Shown: positions 41,974-50,840, numbered from the stretch's first letter. The stretch: DNA of 64,000 bases from DATLGB01 sp037724045 (GCA_037724045.1 JBBJOW010000003.1:1-64000); one strand, 5' to 3'. The notes: generated by a model from the letters alone, not told the origin. Program-made: numbers and translations.

Positions 41974-43778
41974 GAGCGGTGCGGGAGGAACTCCTCGAGC
42001 TTCTCCCGGAAGCTGCGGCGGATGATGTTGCGCGAGTCCGGGTCCCGCTTGAGCAGTGCGCTGGTCAGCGACCGGGCCTGATCGAAGGTGATGTGCGGCG
42101 GCAGCGACGGCACCTCGGGATCGGTCAGCGCCTCGATCACGACTGGGCGGTCGGTGCTGAGCGCGGCATCCCAGGCCGGGCCGATCTGCTCGGGCGTCTC
42201 GACGCGGATGCCGCGCAGGCCGATGAGCTCCGCGTAGGCGGCGTAGGGGAAGTCGGGCAGCCCCTGGGCGGCCTCGAACTTCGGGTCGCCGGCCATCGCG
42301 CGCTGCTCCCACGTCACCTGGTTGAGGTCGCGGTTGTTGAGTACCAGCACGATCAACCGCGGGTCGCTCCAGCGCTGCCAGTACTTGCCGATCGTGACCA
42401 GCTCGGCGTTGCCGTTCATCTGCATCGCGCCGTCGCCTACGAGGGCAATCGCCACGCGCTCGGGAAACGCGAACTTCGCCGCGATCGCGTACGGGACTCC
42501 CGGCCCCATCGTCGCCAGCGTGCCCGACAGCGACGCCTTCATCCCGCGACGGAGCTTCACGTCGCGGGCGTACCAGTTCGCCGACGAGCCCGAGTCCGCC
42601 GACAGGATGCAGTTCTCGGGAAGGCGCGAGGACAGCTCCCAGAAGACGCGCTGCGGGTTGATCGGATCACCGGGGTTCATCGCGCGCGCCTCGAGCACCT
42701 TCCACCACTCGGCCACGTTGGACTCGACGGTCTCGCGCCACGCGCGGTCGGGCTTGCGCTCGAGCAGCGGCATGAGCGCGCGCAGGGTCTGGGCGCTGTC
42801 GCCCACGAGATTCGCCTCCATCGGGTAGCGGATCCCGATCATCTTCGCGTCGACGTCGATCTGCACCCCGCGCGCGGCGCCCTCCTCCGGCAGGAACTCC
42901 GAGTAGGGAAAGCTCGACCCGACCATCAGCAGCGTGTCGCAGTCCTGCATGAGATCCCAGCTGGGCTTGGTGCCGAGCAGGCCGATCGAGCCGGTCACGA
43001 AGGGCAGGTCGTCGGGGACGGCCGCCTTGCCCAGCAGCGCCTTGGCGATGCCCGCGCCGAGCAGCTCGGCGACCTCGATCAGCTCGTCGGTGGCGTGCAG
43101 CGCGCCCGCGCCCGCCAGGATCGCGACCCGCTCGCCGGCGTTGAGGATCTCCGCCGCCTGTTTCAGCGCGCCGTCGCCGGGCACGCGCGCAGGCTCGCTG
43201 TAGCCCGGACCGGAGTGGACCGTGCCGTGGGCACGCGGCGCGTCGGGCACCGCGTCCTGCTCCTGCAGGTCGTTGGGGATGATCAGGCAGGTGACCGTGC
43301 GCTCGGCGCGCGCGATCCGGATCGCGCGGTCGACGAGATGGCGGATCTGCGCGGGGTCGGTCGCCATGTGGACGTACTCGTGCGCGACGTCCTTGAACAG
43401 CGAGACGAGGTCGACCTCCTGCTGGTAGTTGCCGCCCAGCGCCGTCATCGCCTGCTGGCCGACGATCGCGACCACCGGCTGGTGGTCGAGCTTGGCGTCG
43501 TAGAGGCCGTTGAGCAGATGGATCGCGCCCGGGCCCGAGGTGGCCAGGCAGACGCCGACCTCGCCGGTGAACTTCGCGTGCGCGCAGGCCATGAACGCGG
43601 CCATCTCCTCGTGGCGGACCTGCACGAGCTCCAGCGGCCCCGATCCGTCGATGCCGCCGCCCGCGCGGTTCATCGCGCCCATGATCCCGTTGATGCCGTC
43701 GCCGGGATAGCCGTAGACGCGCTGGACGCCGTTGGCGGCCAGGCGCTCCAGCAGGTGGTCGCTGACGGAGGGACTCAA
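41970..43778 (-). CDS. Thiamine-pyrophosphate-dependent enzyme (pyruvate oxidase/acetolactate-synthase superfamily)
   Basis: 602 residues from a TTG at 43778. VYGYPGDGINGIMGAMNRAG and VRHEEMAAFMACAHAKFTG give the activating Glu of the Pyr domain. GVCLATSGPGAIHLLNGLYD follows, and the TPP/Mg motif is LVGDGAMQMNGNAELVTIG with NNRDL. This branch includes pyruvate:quinone oxidase and related decarboxylases. The product end SRNIIRRSFREKLEEFL is basic. Probably decarboxylates a 2-keto acid from the pathway (inference). A relic of a related C-terminus is at 60932-61060. Confidence 0.88.
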   Translation of the reverse strand: MSPSVSDHLLERLAANGVQRVYGYPGDGINGIMGAMNRAGGGIDGSGPLELVQVRHEEMAAFMACAHAKFTGEVGVCLATSGPGAIHLLNGLYDAKLDHQPVVAIVGQQAMTALGGNYQQEVDLVSLFKDVAHEYVHMATDPAQIRHLVDRAIRIARAERTVTCLIIPNDLQEQDAVPDAPRAHGTVHSGPGYSEPARVPGDGALKQAAEILNAGERVAILAGAGALHATDELIEVAELLGAGIAKALLGKAAVPDDLPFVTGSIGLLGTKPSWDLMQDCDTLLMVGSSFPYSEFLPEEGAARGVQIDVDAKMIGIRYPMEANLVGDSAQTLRALMPLLERKPDRAWRETVESNVAEWWKVLEARAMNPGDPINPQRVFWELSSRLPENCILSADSGSSANWYARDVKLRRGMKASLSGTLATMGPGVPYAIAAKFAFPERVAIALVGDGAMQMNGNAELVTIGKYWQRWSDPRLIVLVLNNRDLNQVTWEQRAMAGDPKFEAAQGLPDFPYAAYAELIGLRGIRVETPEQIGPAWDAALSTDRPVVIEALTDPEVPSLPPHITFDQARSLTSALLKRDPDSRNIIRRSFREKLEEFLPHRS

Positions 43779-44242
43779 GCGGAGCTCGCTTGCAGTGCGG
43801 AGAACGCCACGGCGGTGGCCATCGCGTAGACCGCGTGGTGGAAGGCGTCGATGGCGATCTCCTTGGGAGCGGATTCCCACGGTGGCGGGGCGACGTCGAG
43901 CACGGGCAGCATCACCTGTGCCGATCCCCAGACGGCGGCGAAGTGTGCCGCGGTTGCCTGGGGGCCGTCCAGGCCGGCGGCGTGCAGGAGCCCGCGCACG
44001 GCGCCCCAGGACGTGCCGTAGCCCCAGTGCACGACGTTTGAGAAGCGCGCCTGTCCGTCCGGGTCGCGCGGCTGCACCCCGAGCACCTTCCCGGCCGCAT
44101 CAGCCGGCGCGGAACTCGAACCGCGGTCACGTAGCTTGGCCTCGACGGTGCTCGAGACCGTCATCGTCACCGTCCCCGCGACGCCCGCGAACAACCCCTT
44201 CCCGACCGAGGCGGCGAGGTTTCCGAGGCCGGTGTCAGCCAT
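43775..44242 (-). CDS. Membrane-associated DUF protein
   Basis: 155 residues, start MADTGLGNLAASVGKGLFAG VAGT. Four weakly hydrophobic segments, e.g. ARFSNVVHWGYGTSWGAVRG, HFAAVWGSAQVMLPVLDVAP and FHHAVYAMATAVAFSAL. Resembles small DUF1440/YagU-like membrane proteins. The stop overlaps the TTG start of the TPP enzyme (TTGA) and the start overlaps the sigma-factor gene, so it is part of the operon. Function unknown. Confidence 0.65.
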   Translation of the reverse strand: MADTGLGNLAASVGKGLFAGVAGTVTMTVSSTVEAKLRDRGSSSAPADAAGKVLGVQPRDPDGQARFSNVVHWGYGTSWGAVRGLLHAAGLDGPQATAAHFAAVWGSAQVMLPVLDVAPPPWESAPKEIAIDAFHHAVYAMATAVAFSALQASSA

Positions 44243-44939
44243 GAGAGTCAGGGTCGAATTGCTGTTCGAGTGCGGCGTGCACGCGCGCCCGCGCGAGGCG
44301 CAACAGGACGCGCTGACGAGCTTCGGAGATGTCCAGCGCCAGGCACACCTCAGTCGCTTCCCATCCCTCGCGGTCGCGCATGACCACGACGAGCCGCTGC
44401 ATCGGATCGAGGTGCTCGAGCGCCTCGCGCAGGACACGCGCCGTCTCCTTCGGCCCAAGGCACCGCTCGTGCGAAGGGGGCCAAGGCCGCGGCGGCGTGG
44501 CCCACTGCTGCGCATGAGGGTCGTCGGCGGGGAGAAACCGCTTGGCATCGACGCATGCCGCGCCGGCATCATGGGTCGCAGACAGCGGTTCAAACGAGAA
44601 AGGGCGGCGGCCCTGCGCTGTGCGCGCCTTGGCCTTCCGGGCCAGGATGCCGAAGATCCATTCCCGCGGTGAGCAGTGGCCCTGGAGCCCGCAGGGATCG
44701 GCGATGACTTCCATCCACGCCTCCTGCGCCACGCGCTCGGCCGCCGCGCGAGAAGGGCAGAGCACGAGCGCCAGCTGCAGAATCGACGCCGAGTGACTGT
44801 CCAACAGCTCACGAAACGCCGGCTCGTCGCCGACACGCAGCCTCGCCGACAATGTCACGGGGCTCTCGGCCGGCGGCGGATGACGCGCGGGCAGGCTCAT
44901 GGGTCGCGAGTCGGCGACTGAGTCGAGCGGCAGGCTCAT
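44235..44939 (-). CDS. ECF-type RNA polymerase sigma factor
   Basis: 234 residues. Region 2 is FRELLDSHSASILQLALVLC, PSRAAAERVAQEAWMEVIA and SPREWIFGILARKAKART. Region 4 is LREALEHLDPMQRLVVVMRD, REGWEATEVCLALDISEARQ and RVLLRLARARVHAAL. First gene of the long minus-strand operon and overlapping the next by 8 bp, so it may drive its own operon. There is no obvious anti-sigma next to it. The start at 44939 or 44900 both read MSLP. Confidence 0.82.
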   Translation of the reverse strand: MSLPLDSVADSRPMSLPARHPPPAESPVTLSARLRVGDEPAFRELLDSHSASILQLALVLCPSRAAAERVAQEAWMEVIADPCGLQGHCSPREWIFGILARKAKARTAQGRRPFSFEPLSATHDAGAACVDAKRFLPADDPHAQQWATPPRPWPPSHERCLGPKETARVLREALEHLDPMQRLVVVMRDREGWEATEVCLALDISEARQRVLLRLARARVHAALEQQFDPDSHG

Positions 44940-45051
44940 CACTTCAACTAGTGCGAGCGTGGCGTCGCAGATCACCTTGGCCTCTGATTCGGTACGGTCG
45001 CAGCCGTTACAAAACGACAACCCCCTCTGCCGAGGCAGTAAGAGACCCTTC
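44940..45051. promoter_or_regulatory. Divergent promoter region, sigma-factor operon / LysR gene
   Basis: 112 bp between two divergent starts, relatively AT-rich (GTTACAAAACGACAACCCCC around 45006). LysR proteins usually act from such shared regions, so the LysR product at 45052 is the prime candidate regulator of the 34157-44939 operon (inference from arrangement). Confidence 0.45.
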
Positions 45052-46002
45052 ATGCTAGACGAACGCCGCATCGAACTGCTGCTCACCATCGCCTCGGCCG
45101 GCAGCTTCGCTCGGGCCGCCGCGCAGCTGTCGTTCACTCCCTCCGCGGTATCACAGCAGATAGCGCTCCTGGAACGTGATGCCGGCGCCATGCTCTTTGA
45201 GCGTCGGCCGCGCGGCGTCCGGCTGACGCCGGCCGGTCAGGCCCTGGTCCGGCATGCCGAGACGGTTCGCGATCACCTGCACGACGCGCGCGCGGAGATC
45301 AGCGCCATCGTCGACGCAGCTGGGGGCCGCCTGGCGTTCGGGTCGTTTCCGACCGGTACGTCGACGATCGCCGCTCCCGCCATCGCGCAGTTCAGCCGCG
45401 AGCATCCCGACGTCGATCTGCAACTCGTCGACGGCGAGCCCTACGAGAGCGTCGCGCGTCTGCGGGCGCGCGAGCTGGACCTCGCGCTCGTCTTTGACCT
45501 CGACAACTGGCCGGCGGCGATGGACTACGAAGGCACGCTCGTCGCCCGTGAAAACGAGATCGAGCTCGAGCCGCTCTTCGACGACCCGTTCTTCGTGCTG
45601 CTTCCCGCGGGCCACCGACTGGCAGAATCAGGCGAGGAGGTCGAGCTTGTCAAACTGACCGAGGAGCCGATCATCGGCAGCCCGGTCGGCTGCGCGCCCT
45701 GGGGCATGGACCTCGAGCACGTGTGCGAGCGTGCCGGGGTCGAGCTGAGGTTCCGAGCGGTGTACCGGTCGGCGGACTTTCAGGCCCAGCAGGCACTCGT
45801 CGCCAGAGGACTCGGGATCACCCTGCTCCCGCGCCTGGCGATCACGGCGCTGCGCGACGACGTAGTCGTCCGGCCACTGATGGACGCGCCCGTCCGCCAC
45901 GTCTCGCTCGCCTGGCCCACCGGGGCGTACCGCTCGAAGTCCGTGCTGGCGATGACCGACATCATCCGACAGGTGTCGAGCGACACCCGTTTGCAAGCCT
46001 GA
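45052..46002 (+). CDS. LysR-family transcriptional regulator
   Basis: 316 residues. HTH: RRIELLLTIASAGSFARAAA, QLSFTPSAVSQQIALLERDA, then GVRLTPAGQALVRHAE. The effector domain begins LAFGSFPTGTSTIAAPAIAQ and includes GLGITLLPRLAITAL. ATG at 45052. Its divergent placement against the sugar-oxidation operon suggests it senses a pathway intermediate. Confidence 0.88.
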   Translation: MLDERRIELLLTIASAGSFARAAAQLSFTPSAVSQQIALLERDAGAMLFERRPRGVRLTPAGQALVRHAETVRDHLHDARAEISAIVDAAGGRLAFGSFPTGTSTIAAPAIAQFSREHPDVDLQLVDGEPYESVARLRARELDLALVFDLDNWPAAMDYEGTLVARENEIELEPLFDDPFFVLLPAGHRLAESGEEVELVKLTEEPIIGSPVGCAPWGMDLEHVCERAGVELRFRAVYRSADFQAQQALVARGLGITLLPRLAITALRDDVVVRPLMDAPVRHVSLAWPTGAYRSKSVLAMTDIIRQVSSDTRLQA

Positions 46003-46015
46003 TCTCGCACCCAGC

Positions 46016-46675
46016 ATGAAGGGACGCTTAACGCCCGGTCGTGGATCGTCGCGGTTCCTACCACGCCGCGGCTGGAAGGGTCCTTACATCGGCGAGCACG
46101 CGACGATCCATCCCCGACGAGCCGCTCCCCCGTCCGACGAGGACCTGCTGGAGCGCATGCAGGGCGGCGACACCGACGCCCTCGGGACCCTGTACGCCCG
46201 CCATCACATCACCGCTCTCCGAGTCGCCCGAGCGGTGTGCCACGACACAGACCGCTCCCAGGAGGTCGTCCAGGAAGCGTTCATCTCGATCTGGAGGGCC
46301 CGTGCCACCTTCCAACCGCACCGAGGAGACGCCGCCGGGTGGACCATGCGGATCGTCCACAACCGCGCGATCGCTGCCGCGCGCCGCAACGCGGCCGTCG
46401 AGCGCCGACGCGAGGACCTCGCCGTACTTCCGGACCAGGCCGCGGAATCCGATGTCGCCGTCGAGATCGAGCGCCGGGAGCTGTCGGCCTCCCTCAAGTC
46501 TGCCGTCAGCCGCCTGCCGGTCACCCAGCGAGACGTGATCACCATGGCGTTCTTCGGCGGCCTGACCCACACGGAGATCGCCGCCGCGCTCATGCTCCCA
46601 CCCGGGACGGTCAAGGGCCGGGCACGCCTAGGCCTCGTCAGGCTACGTCGGCAGATCGATGCCGGGCAGCAGTGA
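46016..46675 (+). CDS. ECF-type RNA polymerase sigma factor
   Basis: About 219 residues. Region 2 contains DTDALGTLYARHHITALRVA, SQEVVQEAFISIWRARATF and GDAAGWTMRIVHNRAIAAAR. Region 4 contains SRLPVTQRDVITMAFFGGLT, HTEIAAALMLPPGTVKGRAR LGL. It starts 13 bp after the LysR gene and may be co-transcribed. No anti-sigma gene follows. The first 35 residues are not conserved, so the start may be internal. Confidence 0.85.
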   Translation: MKGRLTPGRGSSRFLPRRGWKGPYIGEHATIHPRRAAPPSDEDLLERMQGGDTDALGTLYARHHITALRVARAVCHDTDRSQEVVQEAFISIWRARATFQPHRGDAAGWTMRIVHNRAIAAARRNAAVERRREDLAVLPDQAAESDVAVEIERRELSASLKSAVSRLPVTQRDVITMAFFGGLTHTEIAAALMLPPGTVKGRARLGLVRLRRQIDAGQQ

Positions 46676-46928
46676 ACTCGATCTTGTACTCACCCAAGTG
46701 CGCGCTGCAACGGTTTGGTCGCTCAGGGAGGCCATGGGGTATGAGCCGTATTCGACGAGTGGGTGGTGATCAGGGTGGCGATGGCAAGCGGCTCCGCACC
46801 GCCCGCCGACCTCGCTGGGCGTTGGGACGCGGTGAACGCGCACTGGGAGGCTCAGGTCACGTGGAACGCGACGGCCTGGGCCATGTACGAACAGGCCATG
46901 CGGGAAGGCGGTGCCGGCGCGACGTATT
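46676..46928. other. Intergenic stretch before repeat copy B
   Basis: An open frame from 46763 (RWDAVNAHWEAQVTWNATAW, AMYEQAMREGGAG) has coding-like composition. It runs into the duplicated Fn3 region in the wrong frame, so it looks like the 5' end of a gene interrupted by the repeat. No family recognised. Confidence 0.35.
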
Positions 46929-46997
46929 CGCACTCCAACCCGACCTTTGGGCTCTCTGCGCGTGTTGTTAACAGTTCAACTATCCGCAAGGAGAACC

Positions 46998-48014
46998 ATG
47001 CGCAAGACCATCGGGGGTCTATTGAACCCTCAGCGACTCATTCTCATGTTGGCGGCCTGGGCGCTTCTCGCTCCGGCTGCTGCCGTGGCAGCTGTTCCGG
47101 TCGCGTCGACTGGCGACGCCACCAAGGTGACCGCGACGACCGCCACCTTGACCGGCACGGTCAACCCGAACGGAGAGGACACGACGTACTTCTTCGAGTA
47201 CGGGACGACGACCGCACGCGGCACCACGACACCTGTGCAGACGGTCGCCGCCAAGGGCAAGCCCAAAGATGTGGCTGTGGACGCAGCAATCTCGGGCCTT
47301 TCGCCGAACACCCTCTACCACTTCCGGCTGGTCGCGACGAATCCGTCAGGGACCGCAGCGGGCGACGACAAGACGTTCACCACCACTCCGCCGCCTGGGC
47401 CTGGGCCTGGTCCCGGTCCTGGTCCTGGTCCCGGAGCCACCGCGCTCTCGTGCGCCGCGTCCCCGGTGAGAGTCACTTTCGGGCGCAGCACGACGATCTC
47501 TGGGCGCCTCACCGGCCCCAACAGCGGCGGCGTCAAGGTGCAGCTCGAGGAGGATCCTGTTCCTTATGACGACGGCTTCAAGAAGGTCGGCAGCGAGGTC
47601 ACGACCGACGCCAACGGGAAGTTCTCCATCGCGGTCAAGCCGACCGTCAACACCCGCTACCAGGCCGTGGCGAAGTCCTCACCCCCGGTCGCCTGCGCCG
47701 CGGTGCAGGTTCTCGTACGCCACCGCGTGACGCTCCGGGTCAACGACCGCACCGCTTTCCGTGGTCAGCGCGTGCGCTTCCGTGGCGCGGTCGCTCCGGC
47801 TGATGTGGTCGGCCGCAAGGTCCGCATCCAGCGTCGCACCAAGAGTGGTTCCTTCCGGACCGTCGCAAAGGCAAAGCTGCGCGCGGCCGGTTCCAGGGCC
47901 GTCTATCGCAAGCGCCTGCGCATCTTCCGCACGGGCACCTACCGCGTGAAGGTGGGCGGTGACGCTCAGCACATCAGCGGCGTCAGCCGCAAGCGGACCA
48001 TCCGCGTCCGCTAA
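46998..48014 (+). CDS. Exported Fn3-domain protein, copy B
   Basis: 338 residues, nearly identical to copy A at 27940: same signal peptide, Fn3-like domain and basic beta-sandwich tail. The linker is longer and simpler (TTPPPGPGPGPGPGPGPG against TAPPYNVPGPGPGPGPG). The few other changes seen by eye are conservative (A to D in VPYADG, R to G in KVGRDA). Both copies look intact and share the same leader and AAGGAG site, so both are probably expressed. Confidence 0.88.
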   Translation: MRKTIGGLLNPQRLILMLAAWALLAPAAAVAAVPVASTGDATKVTATTATLTGTVNPNGEDTTYFFEYGTTTARGTTTPVQTVAAKGKPKDVAVDAAISGLSPNTLYHFRLVATNPSGTAAGDDKTFTTTPPPGPGPGPGPGPGPGATALSCAASPVRVTFGRSTTISGRLTGPNSGGVKVQLEEDPVPYDDGFKKVGSEVTTDANGKFSIAVKPTVNTRYQAVAKSSPPVACAAVQVLVRHRVTLRVNDRTAFRGQRVRFRGAVAPADVVGRKVRIQRRTKSGSFRTVAKAKLRAAGSRAVYRKRLRIFRTGTYRVKVGGDAQHISGVSRKRTIRVR

Positions 48015-48026
48015 CTCGAGTCAAGG

Positions 48027-48054
48027 GGAGGCGCCGCCGCCTGGCGGCGCCTCC
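48027..48054 (+). terminator. Perfect 12-bp hairpin terminator, copy B
   Basis: Identical stem and loop to 28966-28993, 12 bp after the stop codon and followed by TTGGCTTT. Confidence 0.75.
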
Positions 48055-48144
48055 TTGGCTTTCCTCCAAGCGCACGCCCGCATGATGATCCTGCTCGTTG
48101 CGGCCGGAGGACGAACCCGCGCAGATTCCGGGCCTTCAACTGAA

Positions 48145-48193
48145 TGGGCACGGCTGGTTTCGAACCAGCGACCTCTCGCGTTTGTGTGAAGCG
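48145..48193 (-). repeat. tRNA-Val 3'-end duplicate with 4-bp insertion (attachment-site scar 2)
   Basis: Bases 48145-48181 match the tRNA-Val 3' end exactly. The match resumes to 48193 after four extra bases in the anticodon loop. Upstream (48108-48144) there is weaker similarity to the DNA beyond the intact tRNA, including a GC-rich hairpin at the place of its terminator (GCGCAGAT, GGGCCTTCA). Same orientation as the intact gene. Confidence 0.8.
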
Positions 48194-48404
48194 CGATGAG
48201 GGCCATACGGGCGAGCAGCCCACGCAGGGACGATTGTTCTGATTTGCGGGTGTTTCGCGCGGTTCGCGGCCTAAGCGATCATCGCTGGAGTTCGGTCGAT
48301 ATCGGCGCCATCGGGCACTGGTGCCCAATCGACGGCTCGCGTCGGGCATGCTTGACTGTCTCATCGCCACGGACCTCTCAGCCCCTCGCGTACGTACAGA
48401 ACAT

Positions 48405-49418
48405 GTGAGGGGGATGCTGATCGGGGCCACGGTGCTCCTCGCCGGCTGCGGCGGCGCCGACGCCGAGCCGCGTCCCGAACCGCCGCCGAAGCTTAGTTCC
48501 GGTATCGCGAGCGCCGAAGACGCCGAAGACGCCGAAGACGCCGACGGCGTCCTCGCGCGCGCCGACCTCCTCGACGGCCGCCAGCTGGAGCTCAGGGGGA
48601 CTGACAGCGGCTTATGCCTAGTGCTTTCCGGGCTCGATGAGTATGACCGGCAGTGTGGTGTAGCGCCGTCGGAGCGCGTGCCTGAGTCCAGGCGGGTGCT
48701 TTTCACCGGCCCGATCGCGCAGCGCGGCCGGCACGCTCCGCTTGAGGTGTACGGCGAGACGTCGGCAACCGTCGACGACGTCCGGATCCGCTACTCATAC
48801 GGCGGTAGGCGCTACGCGCACTTGGCAACGATGCTGTACGCCACCGACCGCAACGCGCTGCGACAAGCGGGCATCGCGCGTCCGTTCAACTACTTCGTCG
48901 CCGAGCTGCCGGCGCAAGCCCGGCGTGTGACGGCCACCGCGCTCGACCGCCGCAGCCGCCCGATCGCGCGCGACGACTATCGCGACTTCCACGACCTGGA
49001 GCGCAAGGTGTTCATAGCCGCGACGGGAGAGAAGCCGCTACCCATGATCCGTGTCCGCCGCGTCATCCAACGCGTCGACAAGATCCAAGTTCCGGTTCGC
49101 ATCCGCCGGAAGATCGGAGTGCGCGACGGGGTCAGCCGCTCGTACTTCGTCAGCACGGACTCGCCACGACCGCAGGTCGGCTGCGTGACGCTACGGTCCG
49201 CCTACATCGAGAAGGGCAGCATCGGTACGACGGTCCGGCCGACGCTCGACGAGGCAGACGGCGAAGGCGGCGGCTCAGGTTGGTGCCCCGGGCCCTACCT
49301 CGGCACGGTTGTCTACGCGGTCAGTGGAGTCTGCCCTCGACGGGGCCTGTGCGAGAACGCCTCGCCGATCCCTCGTCGCGGCGAGCTCATTGCGCGCTTC
49401 GCCTATCGAGTCCGCTGA
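48405..49418 (+). CDS. Putative lipoprotein of the small island
   Basis: 337 residues from a GTG (or 334 from the ATG at 48414). The lipobox ATVLLAGCGG gives a lipidated Cys. A short acidic repeat (AEDAEDAEDAD) is followed by a beta-rich domain (GRQLELRGTDSGLCLVLSGL, MLYATDRNALRQAGIARPFN, FVAELPAQARRVTATALDRR). Several Cys in the C-terminal part (VGCVTLRSAY, GWCPGPYLG, SGVCPRRGLCEN) may form disulfides. Anchored outside the membrane. No family recognised. Confidence 0.7.
   Translation: MRGMLIGATVLLAGCGGADAEPRPEPPPKLSSGIASAEDAEDAEDADGVLARADLLDGRQLELRGTDSGLCLVLSGLDEYDRQCGVAPSERVPESRRVLFTGPIAQRGRHAPLEVYGETSATVDDVRIRYSYGGRRYAHLATMLYATDRNALRQAGIARPFNYFVAELPAQARRVTATALDRRSRPIARDDYRDFHDLERKVFIAATGEKPLPMIRVRRVIQRVDKIQVPVRIRRKIGVRDGVSRSYFVSTDSPRPQVGCVTLRSAYIEKGSIGTTVRPTLDEADGEGGGSGWCPGPYLGTVVYAVSGVCPRRGLCENASPIPRRGELIARFAYRVR
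48513..48539 (+). repeat. 9-bp tandem repeat (x3) in the lipoprotein gene
   Basis: GCCGAAGAC occurs three times in tandem, encoding AED x3, followed by the variant GCCGACGGC. Because the unit is a multiple of three, copy-number change would lengthen the linker without frameshift. Confidence 0.7.
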
Positions 49419-49566
49419 CCATCACGGTGGTCACTGCCTGGGGCGCTACGCGCGCTTGTCCGTTGAGCCAAGAGACGGTCAGGCTTCGAGCGCCCACCGG
49501 CAACGCCGGGGGCGCTCGTGAGGATGTCGACGCTCTTGGCCCTCGTTAGCGCGTAGCAGTCTGCCG

Positions 49567-50840
49567 TCAGGCCGCCTTCGACTGCGGGGTCCGCGAGCCC
49601 TTGCGTTCGGGCACCTCCTCGTAGGCCGGCAGAACGTACCGCTCCTCGTGCTGGTCATCATGCATCGCCTCCGCATTGGTGCGGGGCAGGCGGCGCGTCA
49701 CCCGGGCGATGCCGCCAGTGGTGCGCACGAGATTGTGGCGGGCCTGGAAGTCCGACCGCAGGTCGTACTTGAGCAGCTCGATGTTGGCGACCCGGCCGTC
49801 GCGGTCGAGGTCCTTGGCCATCGACCGGACGGCGTTTGCGTTCTCGTCGCGCGCGAGCAGGTAGACGGCATCGACGTTGTCCTTATAGACGTAGCGCTTC
49901 GCAGCCTTGCGGTAGGGGCTGGTGCCGTGCTTCTCCAGCCGCTGACGCTGCGCGACAAAGACGATGGCGACCTTGAGGTAGCGCCCTTTTGAAGAGCAGG
50001 TTCTCGGTCTCCGACCCGTGCTCGCGGATCGCAAGCTTGTGCAGCGAGTCCACCAAGCCTTCGGCCTCGTGGAGGATGGCCTTCGTCGGACGTCCCGGAT
50101 GCACCTTGTCGGCGAGGCGCTTCAGCTCGACCAACAGAATACGGGTCAACCAGCCGTGGACGTCCACCTCGTCCATGTGCTCCAGCCTCGAGCGCAGGTC
50201 GCTCGAGGCGGACGCCGCCGGGTCAAGGTGGTTGTCGAAGAGCACCTTGAGCGCGTCGCCGCCGCCGATCTCGCACAGGAGGCCCTTCGCCATCGTCAGG
50301 TCCGCCGCGCGCATCGTCTCCGGCTCGACGTAGCGGCGGGCACGAGGCGCCACCGCTCGCGGCAAGTAGGCCAGCACGGCGTTCGTGACGTTCTCGGCCT
50401 GGTTGCGCGACGGCTGCATGAAGACGACGACCTCGCCGCGGTTCAGCCGCGCCTCGGCCTTTTCGCCGTCCGCCCACTCGATGCGCAGGTCTCCTGCGGG
50501 CCAGCGGCTGCAGCTGAGCGACGCGACGCGGTGGCGTGGCCAGTAGCTCGTCGCTGACGAGGCTCGGGCGGAAGAGGCACGCCACGCTCTCCTCGTCGAG
50601 CCTGCGCTCGAGCGGCGGCAGGTACATGTACGGGTGGATGGAGTCTCGGCTGCGCAGGAGTTTCTCGTTCTCGGCGACCGCGCTCGTCTGCTCGACGACG
50701 AGCCGGGCGGAAGCACTGGGACGAGCACGCGGTAGGGGTGCGCTGATCCGCCGCTCTGCTGGTCGGCCATGTCGCATGTCGGCGTGATCAGCAGGCCGTA
50801 GCCGAACGCGACCTCGCCGACGAAGTGCTTGCCAGCGATC
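49567..50840 (-). pseudogene. Unknown island gene broken by three frameshifts
   Basis: Reading leftward, coherent protein sequence passes through three frames: GKHFVGEVAFGYGLLITPTC DMAD and YRVLVPVLP; a switch near 50714 to LVVEQTSAVAENEKLLRSRD and PPLERRLDEESVACLFRPSL; a switch near 50510 to DLRIEWADGEKAEARLNRGE, AKGLLCEIGGGDALKVLFDN and DVHGWLTRILLVELKRLADK; and a switch at AAAAGGG near 49987 to GRYLKVAIVFVAQRQRLEKH and VYLLARDENANAVRSMAKDL. Joined, it would be about 420 residues, or two genes. I do not know the family. Confidence 0.6.

Larger units (their letters stand above)
46929..48069. repeat. Long direct repeat, copy B (Fn3-protein gene)
   Basis: Same 1.14-kb unit as 27871-29008 in the same orientation. 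Differences are scattered base changes plus a longer Pro-Gly run in this copy. The unit ends 75 bp before the second tRNA-Val scar. Confidence 0.9.

Noticed and set aside
41979..43829. 600-codon plus-strand frame antisense to the TPP enzyme
   Set aside because: Mirror of a strongly biased GC3 coding strand; composition (Arg, Val, Gln, His) is typical of antisense shadows.
49980..49992. Programmed ribosomal frameshift at AAAAGGG
   Set aside because: Two further frame switches in the same gene make decay more likely, and no stimulatory structure was identified.
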